Assembly: GCA_017470605.1 (NCBI GenBank)
Contig: JAFUYH010000030.1
Location: forward strand, 124,001-188,000
Origin: Treponema sp.
Lineage (GTDB): Bacteria; Spirochaetota; Spirochaetia; Treponematales; Treponemataceae
Direction: 5' to 3'
DNA: 64,000 nt
Part shown: positions 7,694 to 15,316 of the stretch, piece by piece
Layout of the letters: every line of letters starts with the position of its first letter
Numbering within the stretch: the stretch's first letter is position 1
The notes under the pieces: generated by a model
Told to the model about the DNA's origin: nothing
Seen by the model: the letters and a program-made list of their open reading frames with translations, nothing else
Database searches by the model: none
Position numbers and translations under genes: made by a program

Positions 7694-8808
7694 AATGGGT
7701 TCTAGGACTACTGGCACTCATAGTTTTAATTATTTTTCATGAATTCGGGCATTTTTTTGCGGCAAAAATATTTGGCGTAAAAGTTGAATCTTTTTCTGTT
7801 GGAATGGGGCCTGTTTTATTCCACAAAACTATAAAAGGAACAGACTGGAGGCTTTCACTTTTTCCTATTGGCGGCTATTGCGGAATGAAAGGAGAAAATG
7901 ATTTCAGGGAGGCCATAGAAAACAACCTGTCCTATATCTCCTGCGATAAAGATTCATTGTATGGCATTCATCCATTAAAAAGAGCCTTGATTGGATTTGC
8001 GGGGCCTTTTCATAATTTTTTCTTTGCTTTTTTATGCTATACCGTAATTTCCATTACCGGCTACACATATTATTCCTATTCAAATAAAATAATACTTGCT
8101 CCAGAGCTTTATGAAAATACTTCGCTTGTAGCCAGTCAGGCCGGACTTCTTACAGGCGATGAAATAATTGCCATAAACGGAAAAAAAGTTGATGATTTTT
8201 CTGACATAATACAGAAAGTTTCCATTCATCCGCAGGAAAAAATAACCCTTACTGTAATCAGGAATGGAAAAGAACTTGACTTTTCAATGATTCCTGAACT
8301 TGATAAAGAAAGCGGAACAGGAAAAATAGGAATTGCAGCAGATACTTCTGAAATTCTGGAAAAAGAAGCAGAACGCTATAGTTTTTTTCCAGCGATAGGA
8401 CATGGATTCATTCAGTCCTGTGAATCTGTGGGTCTTACAATAAAAAGCATAGGAATTCTTTTTAAGGGAGTAAATCTTGATAATGCAGTTTCTGGGCCTG
8501 CACGTGTAACAGACCTGCTTGGAAGCAGCATTCAGGAAGGATTTTCTGCCGGCTTAAGACAGGGAATTGTAAGTATGCTTGAACTGATGGCTATAATCAG
8601 TATATCACTATTTATAATGAATCTGCTGCCTCTTCCTGTTTTAGACGGCGGACTTATTTTAATAGCAATAATAGAATTTTTATCAAGAAAAAAAGTATCT
8701 CCAAAAGTTTTATATTACAGTCAGTTTGTTGGATTAGCCTTTATTGCAGTGCTATTTATCATCGGCTTAAAGGGTGATATAATGTTCTTCTTGAACAAGG
8801 GAAAATAA
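7690..8808 (+). CDS. rseP: Site-2-type intramembrane zinc metalloprotease RseP
   Basis: Cleaves transmembrane substrates such as anti-sigma factors and signal-peptide remnants inside the inner membrane. It has 372 residues. The HExxH zinc site HEFGH is at residues 17-21 in the first helix, one PDZ domain lies at about residues 125-200 (SLVASQAGLLTGDEIIAING), and the second metal motif NLLPLPVLDGG is near the C-terminus. It has four likely membrane segments. The start overlaps the dxr stop (ATGA). No sigma/anti-sigma pair is visible nearby, so the substrate is unknown. Confidence 0.94.
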   Translation: MKWVLGLLALIVLIIFHEFGHFFAAKIFGVKVESFSVGMGPVLFHKTIKGTDWRLSLFPIGGYCGMKGENDFREAIENNLSYISCDKDSLYGIHPLKRALIGFAGPFHNFFFAFLCYTVISITGYTYYSYSNKIILAPELYENTSLVASQAGLLTGDEIIAINGKKVDDFSDIIQKVSIHPQEKITLTVIRNGKELDFSMIPELDKESGTGKIGIAADTSEILEKEAERYSFFPAIGHGFIQSCESVGLTIKSIGILFKGVNLDNAVSGPARVTDLLGSSIQEGFSAGLRQGIVSMLELMAIISISLFIMNLLPLPVLDGGLILIAIIEFLSRKKVSPKVLYYSQFVGLAFIAVLFIIGLKGDIMFFLNKGK

Positions 8809-8809
8809 G

Positions 8810-10723
8810 ATGAAAAAGATAACATTATTATTAAACTGTATAATTTTTATTACACTTTCAATTCATGCTCAATCACATATTTCTACTCAATCACATCAGG
8901 CTCAGGTAAATCAGGTAATTCTTTCAACATTTAGTGATGATTACGGTCCTTCTTATTTTTCTGCAGGAGATGACGGCTTTATTGTAAAATGGGCAGAAGA
9001 TAATCAGGGAGAACATTATCAGCTGTCTGATGTAGGAATAAAGCTGATTACCTGCTCTCCTACTGAAAATCTTATTGCAGTGTATGAAAGTGACGGCGGT
9101 TCAGTAAACAGGGTCAGCGTTTGGGACTGGAAAAACCTTACCAGAAAATATCAGAAAAAATTTTCAGATTCTGTTACTTCACTTTCTTTTTCTGCCAACG
9201 GAACTTATCTGATTGCAGGAACAGCAACAGTTGATGGAGTTGTTTTTATAAAGACAAATACAGGTGCTTATGTAAATAAAGTAAAGGCAAATACAGGAAT
9301 TGTAAACTACACACATACAAGTAAAACTGAAAAGACCTGCGTAACCTATTCCCCTACAGGCAACCTGGCCTATTATAATCTTCAGAACGGAAGTTTAAAA
9401 CAGAGATATTCCATCATGCAGGGATTGACCCAAACTCTAATGTATAATAATGATATTTTTCTTGCAGGAGTAAAGGATAACAGTATTTATATAATTAATG
9501 CCTATAAAGGTAATACTGTAGCTTCAATTCCAGCAAACAATCCTATCATTCTTTCCACAGAGTCTGACTTTAATCTTTATTATCTAGAATATGACGGAAG
9601 AAATAATTACGAAATCAAAATGATTGAAAGTAAAGACACTAATTCCGTTTCAAATCCTAGAAGCATAAAAACAATGAGAGGCCCGCGTGGAGAATCTGTT
9701 ATAACCGTAGGAACAAAAGACGGACAGTATGCATATTTTGGCAGCAGGAACGGTGCCCTTTACAAAACAGAAATTGAATCTACAATTACAACAGAAAATC
9801 TTTCAGAATTAACAGAAGATACTTATTCAAAAATTTATGGAATGGCAGCAGGAGAATCAGATTTCTTCTTCCTTACTGCAGATTCCATCTATAAAACTTC
9901 TTTTGACACTGGAATTGTAGACAAGGTAATTGATTCTGGCGGTGAAACTCAGATTACAACATTTAAGGATAATCAGGTTCTGTTATGGTCTAAAGGAACC
10001 AGAAATTCTGTAAACCTTATGGATTTAGACAAAAAAACTTCCGTACGACTTTTTACTCCTAAAAACAACATTCAGTCTTTGAATATATGTGGAGACTATA
10101 TCGTAGAAATAGAAAGCAACAGTGCGGTAAATCTTTATGACATGCAAAAGAAAATCTTTAAGGAAGTATATACAGGAACAGGAATTCAAGACGCAGTTAT
10201 GACAAATGACGGCATGATGTATATTGCAAAATCCAGTTCTACAAATCCAAAGGTTCCAATCCTAAAAGTAAATCCGGAAACTCTGGAGACAATTCCGGTT
10301 AATGTAAAAGGAAATGTCTGCTATGCCCTCAGTACGAACGGAACAACAATATACGGCATTAATCTGATTGCAGATGAAGATTCTGGAGCTTTAAATACTT
10401 ATGTTTTTTCTTATAATACAAAATCAAATCAGATGACAAATCTCCTGAAATTTTCAAATGAAGATTCAGAAGCATTTACCTATCTGAACGGAAACAACCT
10501 TTTTACCAACATCGGTAAAAACAAGGTATACTGCTATAACCTTAATACTAAAAAGAGATTCAGTTACAACCGTTCCGCTTCAATTCCTCAGAGTATCTGC
10601 CAGAACCAGAAACGCGCTGTAATCTTAAATTATAACGGAAGTATTTCTTGGGTTGGAACTACAGATTCTAAAATTCTGGCGGACTGGTACCTTACAAAAG
10701 ACAATCAGTGGTATGAATTCTAA
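8810..10723 (+). CDS. Exported beta-propeller (WD40/PQQ-like) protein
   Basis: A 637-residue protein with signal peptide MKKITLLLNCIIFITLSIHA, cleaved before QS. The mature protein is a run of beta-rich repeats with blade-like units such as STFSDDYGPSYFSAGDDGFIVKW, VTSLSFSANGTYLIAGT and AYFGSRNGALYKTEIE, consistent with one or two beta-propellers; such folds usually bind proteins. No catalytic motif recognised. It starts one base after rseP, so it is probably translated with it, and it ends at a strong terminator. Likely periplasmic. Function unknown. Confidence 0.7.
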   Translation: MKKITLLLNCIIFITLSIHAQSHISTQSHQAQVNQVILSTFSDDYGPSYFSAGDDGFIVKWAEDNQGEHYQLSDVGIKLITCSPTENLIAVYESDGGSVNRVSVWDWKNLTRKYQKKFSDSVTSLSFSANGTYLIAGTATVDGVVFIKTNTGAYVNKVKANTGIVNYTHTSKTEKTCVTYSPTGNLAYYNLQNGSLKQRYSIMQGLTQTLMYNNDIFLAGVKDNSIYIINAYKGNTVASIPANNPIILSTESDFNLYYLEYDGRNNYEIKMIESKDTNSVSNPRSIKTMRGPRGESVITVGTKDGQYAYFGSRNGALYKTEIESTITTENLSELTEDTYSKIYGMAAGESDFFFLTADSIYKTSFDTGIVDKVIDSGGETQITTFKDNQVLLWSKGTRNSVNLMDLDKKTSVRLFTPKNNIQSLNICGDYIVEIESNSAVNLYDMQKKIFKEVYTGTGIQDAVMTNDGMMYIAKSSSTNPKVPILKVNPETLETIPVNVKGNVCYALSTNGTTIYGINLIADEDSGALNTYVFSYNTKSNQMTNLLKFSNEDSEAFTYLNGNNLFTNIGKNKVYCYNLNTKKRFSYNRSASIPQSICQNQKRAVILNYNGSISWVGTTDSKILADWYLTKDNQWYEF

Positions 10724-10756
10724 AAAAAGAAGGAGCCTTTGGCTCCTTCTTTTTTT
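10722..10756. terminator. Strong bidirectional rho-independent terminator
   Basis: Perfect 16-bp stem AAAAAAAGAAGGAGCC (10722-10737) / GGCTCCTTCTTTTTTT (10741-10756) with loop TTT. The T-run on plus ends the rseP-propeller operon; the mirrored A-run gives a T-run on minus for transcripts arriving from glgA. It overlaps the stop codon of the plus-strand gene. Confidence 0.93.
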
Positions 10757-10765
10757 AGAATTCTG

Positions 10766-10788
10766 CGAGTTTTGCTTCGCAAAACTCG
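10766..10788. repeat. Palindromic hairpin downstream of glgA
   Basis: CGAGTTTTGC (10766-10775), loop TTC, GCAAAACTCG (10779-10788): a perfect 10-bp stem just beside the terminator. A further short palindrome, CCGTT...AACGG (10808-10829), lies between it and the glgA stop. Neither is followed by a T-run, so they may protect the 3' end or be intergenic repeats. Confidence 0.6.
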
Positions 10789-10851
10789 TGAATAATTATA
10801 TTTTCAACCGTTACAAGCTCGCGCAACGGAAGGCATTTTTTAAGGACGTTT

Positions 10852-12342
10852 TTACTTCCAGTCAGCAGTGTTTATTCCACATCCCCGCATCAGGGCTTCT
10901 GAATAAATGCCTTCATATCCTTTTGCACTCTGATCCCAGCTGAAGTTTTTCTGCATACCGCGTTCCTGCATCTTTTTGATGTGGTCTTTTTTGTTATAGT
11001 ATGCATACATAGCCCAGCCCACAGTGTCATAAATTGCACCTGGAGTAAGTGCGTCAAACAGAAATCCGGTGCCATCGCCGTTTGCTTCATTATACTGCTC
11101 TACAGTATCTGCCAAACCGCCAGTTCTGCGTACAATTGGCAGGGTTCCGTAAAGCATAGAATACATCTGGTTCAATCCGCATGGCTCATAGCGGGAAGGC
11201 ATAAGGAAGAAGTCTGAACCGGCTTCTATCAAATGAGAAAGAGATTCATCATAACCTAAATATGCACGCAGATTTGGAAGTTTTGACTGAAGGGCAGAAA
11301 TTTCATCTTCACACCACTTTTCGCCGCTGCCAAGAATTGCAAACTGAACGTCCATGTTTGCGCAGATGCTGTAAATGCTTCCGTAACCAGGAGCAAAAAC
11401 TTCGGCAATTCCCTTCTGGTCTGCAAGGCGGGTAACAATTCCAATAACAGGAACGTCCTTTTTTACAGGAAGTCCCATTCGCTTTTGAAGCTCTTCCTTA
11501 CATTTTGCCTTATTTGCAAGATTTTTATAATCATAATTAGCAGGAAGAAGCTTATCGCTTTTTGGATTCCAGGTTTCAAGGTCACAGCCGTTAAGAATTC
11601 CACGAACAACATCAGAACGGACTCGCAGAAGCCCGTCCAGACCAAAACCGCCTTCTACACTCTGCATTTCCCCTGCATAAGTAGGAGAAACTGTAGTAAT
11701 CATATCCGCACACGAAATTCCAGCCTGCAGAAGGTTTATGCTGCCGTTGCGTTCAAAACCGCCGCCGTAGTAAAGGTTCCAGTCCAGACCAAGGGCCGGG
11801 AAAGAATCTTTGCTGTACCAGCCCTGATAGCCAAGGTTATGAATTGTAAGGACGCTTGCTGTGTGGGCAAAATATCCGTTGCGGCAGACACATTTTAGAA
11901 GAACTGGAACCAGACAGCAGAACCAGTCGTGGGCATGCATAATATCCGGGTACCAGCCCAGCAGGCGGCAGAGCTGGAAGGCTCCGTGGCACAGAACGGC
12001 AGAACGGTAAGGATTATCGTGGAAGTCTGGTTCTGCTTTTGTACCGTAAATTCCGTCGCGGCCAAAAGACTGCTCATGATCAATAAAATATACAGGAACA
12101 TCGCTTCCGGGAAGAGGTGCTTCATAAACCTTTACCCAGGTTTCTATTGTTCCGGCGGCAACTGCAAGAGGAGCCTCTATTGCCTTAAGTTTGCTTCGGT
12201 CTATTTTATAATATCTGGGCATTACAATGCGAACATCGTGCCCCTGCTTTCTAAGGTTAATTGCAAGGGCAGAAACGGCATCTGCAAGGCCGCCTGTTTT
12301 TGCAAAAGGCACTGTTTCTGAAGTTACCATTAATATTTTCAT
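10852..12342 (-). CDS. glgA: Glycogen/starch synthase, GT5
   Basis: Adds glucose from ADP-glucose to a growing alpha-1,4-glucan in the cytoplasm. It has 496 residues, near the usual 470-490. The N-terminus has MVTSETVPFAKTGGLADAVSAL, where the KTGGL lysine (residue 15) binds ADP-glucose. The GT-B C-terminal half has IGIVTRLADQKG, SRYEPCGLNQMYSMLYG with the conserved Glu, and the second RRTGGLADTV. The ATG shares one base with the stop of the aminotransferase (TAATG), so the two are coupled. Other glycogen genes are not nearby. Confidence 0.95.
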   Translation of the reverse strand: MKILMVTSETVPFAKTGGLADAVSALAINLRKQGHDVRIVMPRYYKIDRSKLKAIEAPLAVAAGTIETWVKVYEAPLPGSDVPVYFIDHEQSFGRDGIYGTKAEPDFHDNPYRSAVLCHGAFQLCRLLGWYPDIMHAHDWFCCLVPVLLKCVCRNGYFAHTASVLTIHNLGYQGWYSKDSFPALGLDWNLYYGGGFERNGSINLLQAGISCADMITTVSPTYAGEMQSVEGGFGLDGLLRVRSDVVRGILNGCDLETWNPKSDKLLPANYDYKNLANKAKCKEELQKRMGLPVKKDVPVIGIVTRLADQKGIAEVFAPGYGSIYSICANMDVQFAILGSGEKWCEDEISALQSKLPNLRAYLGYDESLSHLIEAGSDFFLMPSRYEPCGLNQMYSMLYGTLPIVRRTGGLADTVEQYNEANGDGTGFLFDALTPGAIYDTVGWAMYAYYNKKDHIKKMQERGMQKNFSWDQSAKGYEGIYSEALMRGCGINTADWK

Positions 12343-13547
12343 TATTTTCCTCCTGAAGTTGCGGAATCTTCTACAGCCTTCTTAAAGGCTTCTTTTGAAT
12401 TCAAAATTGACTGCTCTGAGCAGCAGTAGGCAATGCGGAACCAGCCCTTGCCGGCAAAGCCGCTTCCCGGAGCGCATAGAATATTGTATTTTTTCAGGTG
12501 ATTTGTGAAAGCCATGTCATCATCATTCCAGCTGTCAGGACATTTTACCCAAAGATAAAAGGCCCCCTCCGGCTTTGCATAGCGTAAGCCCACATAATCC
12601 ATGACCTGGCAGATTTCGCGGCAGCGTTTTTCATAAGTAGAAAAATCACATTCGGCATCCCAGCTTTTTGCAATCACCTTCTGGAAGAAAGCAGGACAGT
12701 TTACAAAACCCAGAACACGGGTACAGAAAATTGCAGCGGCAATAAAATCAGCTTTTTCAGGGCAGGATGGATTTATACAGACATAACCGATTCTTTCCCC
12801 CGGAATACTCAGGTTCTTTGCAAAAGAAGTTGCAATTACAGCATAATCGTATTTATCAAAAACACTGGCAACCTTTTTTCCGTAAGTAATGTCGCGGTAT
12901 GGTTCATCGCAAATCAGATAAGGATAACGGCCTGTTTTCTGACCGAATTCTTTAAGGACATCTGTAAGTGCAATAATGTCTTCTTCTGAATAAATGCGGC
13001 CGGTTGGATTATTAGGAGAATTGATTAAAACAGCAGCAGTTTTTTCAGAAAGGGCAGCCTTTATTGCTTCAACATCAAGAGAAAAATCTTCTTTTGTTTT
13101 TACAGGCTTTACTTCACCGTCATGATTGTGAACATAGTTATTATATTCTGCAAAATAAGGACATGGGATGATGATTTCTTCACCGGCATTCAAAACAGAT
13201 TTAATTATAACGTTAAGGGCACCCCCTGCCCCAACTTCCATAACTACACAGTCAGCTGTAACAGGAACTCCCTGCTCGCGGCCAGTTTTTTGAGCCATGG
13301 CAGCGCGGGTTTCAGGATAACCGGCATTAGGCATATAGCCGTGGCGAAGGTGACTTGTATCTGCAGCAACTTCACGAACTGCATCTACAACTTTCTGAGG
13401 AGGATCCAAATCGGGATTTCCGATGGAAAAATCATAAACTTTATCTGCACCATACTTCTGTTTAAGTATGGCACCTTCTTCAAACATCTTTCTGATTACG
13501 CCGTTAGACGGACTTTCTACAATTGCTTTTACTTTCTTTGAAATCAT
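12342..13547 (-). CDS. PLP-dependent aminotransferase, class I/II
   Basis: Fold-type I aminotransferase of 401 residues. Motifs: DFSIGNPDLDPP near the start, HGYMPNAGYPETRAAM, NSPNNPTGRIYS (the NPTG loop), DEPYRDITYG (Asp pairs with the PLP ring nitrogen) and TSFAKNLSIPGERIGY (the PLP lysine and phosphate-binding Arg). The closest remembered families are aspartate/alanine-type transaminases; substrate cannot be fixed from sequence. No Shine-Dalgarno precedes the ATG; an extended -10 box lies 8 bases upstream. glgA follows with a one-base overlap. Confidence 0.88.
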   Translation of the reverse strand: MISKKVKAIVESPSNGVIRKMFEEGAILKQKYGADKVYDFSIGNPDLDPPQKVVDAVREVAADTSHLRHGYMPNAGYPETRAAMAQKTGREQGVPVTADCVVMEVGAGGALNVIIKSVLNAGEEIIIPCPYFAEYNNYVHNHDGEVKPVKTKEDFSLDVEAIKAALSEKTAAVLINSPNNPTGRIYSEEDIIALTDVLKEFGQKTGRYPYLICDEPYRDITYGKKVASVFDKYDYAVIATSFAKNLSIPGERIGYVCINPSCPEKADFIAAAIFCTRVLGFVNCPAFFQKVIAKSWDAECDFSTYEKRCREICQVMDYVGLRYAKPEGAFYLWVKCPDSWNDDDMAFTNHLKKYNILCAPGSGFAGKGWFRIAYCCSEQSILNSKEAFKKAVEDSATSGGK

Positions 13548-13555
13548 AATGATTT

Positions 13556-13564
13556 ATTATATCA
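13556..13564 (-). promoter_or_regulatory. Extended -10 promoter, candidate leaderless start for the aminotransferase
   Basis: On minus, TGA-TATAAT (13564 to 13556) matches the extended -10 pattern TGnTATAAT. Eight bases separate it from the ATG at 13547, so the RNA would begin within a base or two of the start codon. No convincing -35. It is interleaved with the opposite promoter at 13571. Confidence 0.6.
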
Positions 13565-13570
13565 CAAGAA

Positions 13571-13599
13571 TTGAATTTCCGCTATTTTTAACTTATAAT
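13571..13599 (+). promoter_or_regulatory. Consensus sigma-70 promoter, candidate leaderless start for the 13607 gene
   Basis: TTGAAT (13571-13576), 17-nt spacer, TATAAT (13594-13599). Only seven bases separate the -10 box from the ATG at 13607, so the expected RNA start is at or one base before the start codon. No Shine-Dalgarno. Confidence 0.7.
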
Positions 13600-13606
13600 A
13601 TATTTT

Positions 13607-14326
13607 ATGAAACGATTGATTTTTGCATTTACCTTGTTGTTTCTTACATTTTCTGTTTACGCCCAGGTATTTAATGAAAAATTAAGCGAAGAAGATTTTT
13701 CCAAACTTAAAAACGGAGAACTTCTTGTAAAAAATATAAATTTTCAGAAAAACATGAGTCTGAACAAAGAAAAAATTCTGCTTGGAGAAAATCTTTTTTC
13801 AGAAATCACAAAGTTAAGCCCAAAATATCTTGCAGAAGTAATACAGTTCAAGCCCTATCAGGGCAATGAAGACCTGCCGGCAAGGCTGGAAGAAACATTG
13901 AATAATGTTTCAGATTATGCAGGAATCCCCTATTATTCTGAACATTCTGGAAAATGGTATGATTTGTATAAATCTGCAGAAATTGTTTCATCAAAAACAG
14001 ATGGAGAGAAAAAAACTATTATTGCAGATTTGATTATGGAACCTTTTGACTATGTAAATGAAAGGATTGAAATCACCAGTCAGTCAGAAGCAGTTCTTTA
14101 CATTGCGACAAACACAAACAAACTGCGCTATCTGGATAAATTTGACTGCATTTGGCCAGAAAAAATGAAAATCTGTATTCTACTTTTTAGAGACGGAGAC
14201 AACTGGGTTCTTTACGGACTGGGCGGTGCAAATGTTCCAAGAATTCCTTTTTTTACGGAAAGGATTCAGACATCGCTTATAAACAGAATTAATACATTCT
14301 GTACATATATATTTAAGAAATTTTAG
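13607..14326 (+). CDS. Exported protein of unknown function (DUF6675-like)
   Basis: A 239-residue protein with signal peptide MKRLIFAFTLLFLTFSVYA, cleaved before QV. The mature part (FNEKLSEEDFSKLKNGELLV, LARLEETLNNVSDYAGIPYYSEHSGKWYDLY and a beta-rich C-terminus) resembles a family of spirochaetal exported proteins I recall as DUF6675; that assignment is from memory and tentative. No catalytic motif is evident. Its promoter abuts the start codon. rfbD follows after 14 bases. Confidence 0.6.
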   Translation: MKRLIFAFTLLFLTFSVYAQVFNEKLSEEDFSKLKNGELLVKNINFQKNMSLNKEKILLGENLFSEITKLSPKYLAEVIQFKPYQGNEDLPARLEETLNNVSDYAGIPYYSEHSGKWYDLYKSAEIVSSKTDGEKKTIIADLIMEPFDYVNERIEITSQSEAVLYIATNTNKLRYLDKFDCIWPEKMKICILLFRDGDNWVLYGLGGANVPRIPFFTERIQTSLINRINTFCTYIFKKF

Positions 14327-14340
14327 GAGAAAAGAATAAT

Positions 14341-15291
14341 ATGATTTGGTTGATTGGATGTAAAGGAATGCTTGGAACAGAAGTTTCCCGACAGCTTGAA
14401 GCAGCAAAACTTCCATGGGTGGGCACAGACCGCGAAGTGGACATAACTGATTCCCAGGCACTTGAAGCATTTGCAAACAATATAGAAATAGAAGCCTACA
14501 CACCTTCATCTCTTCCCCATGAAGAACGTCATATTCAGTGGATTATTAACTGTTCTGCCTACACAAATGTTGATAAAGCAGAAGAAGATACTGAACTTGC
14601 CGAAAAATTAAATGCAACAGGCCCTATGAACATTGCCCGCCTTGCAAGAAAAATCAACGCAAAACTTATTCACATTTCTACTGATTATGTTTTTAACGGA
14701 AAAGGAAGCGAGCCCTATACAGAAGACATGATAAAAGAGCCTCTTGGAGTATATGGAAAAACAAAGTCCGCCGGTGAAGACGAAATTCAAAAGGAAATGA
14801 ACCAGTATTATATCCTCAGAACTGCATGGCTCTACGGATATGACGGAAAGAACTTTGTTTACACAATGACAAAACTGATGAACAGCCATGACTCAATTAA
14901 GGTTGTAAATGACCAGTTCGGAACTCCAACCTGCGCTCCAGATCTTGCAGAAGCAATCATAAAAATCATACAGAAAGGAAACAATGCAAAAAGCTTCTTT
15001 GGCAGAAACAGCGCACTTTCTTATGGAATCTATCATTTTACAGATGAAGGCCAGACAAACTGGTATGAATTTGCAAGTGAGATATATAAACTTGGACGTA
15101 AATATGGCAGAATTACACAGGAATGTGCCGTAAATCCATGTACAACAGAAGAATACGGTGCAAAAATTCAGAGACCTGCATATTCTGTTTTAAGTAAAGA
15201 AAAGATAACAAAGGCTATGAAATTCAAGATTCCTGCCTGGCAGATTAGTCTTGAAAAATTTATAAAGAATGAACATTTTAATCCTCTATAA
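14341..15291 (+). CDS. rfbD: dTDP-4-dehydrorhamnose reductase-like SDR
   Basis: Reduces dTDP-4-keto-L-rhamnose to dTDP-L-rhamnose with NAD(P)H for surface glycans. It has 316 residues. MIWLIGCKGMLGTEVSRQL is the N-terminal nucleotide-binding GxxGMLG motif of RmlD. CSAYTNVDKAEED, HISTDYVFNGKG and YGKTKSAGED (catalytic Tyr-x-x-x-Lys) follow. rmlA, rmlB and rmlC are not in the window. AGGAG lies 11 bases upstream. The histidine-kinase gene follows after 25 bases. Confidence 0.88.
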   Translation: MIWLIGCKGMLGTEVSRQLEAAKLPWVGTDREVDITDSQALEAFANNIEIEAYTPSSLPHEERHIQWIINCSAYTNVDKAEEDTELAEKLNATGPMNIARLARKINAKLIHISTDYVFNGKGSEPYTEDMIKEPLGVYGKTKSAGEDEIQKEMNQYYILRTAWLYGYDGKNFVYTMTKLMNSHDSIKVVNDQFGTPTCAPDLAEAIIKIIQKGNNAKSFFGRNSALSYGIYHFTDEGQTNWYEFASEIYKLGRKYGRITQECAVNPCTTEEYGAKIQRPAYSVLSKEKITKAMKFKIPAWQISLEKFIKNEHFNPL

Positions 15292-15316
15292 AGGATAAAA
15301 AGGAGTTATACTGCCT

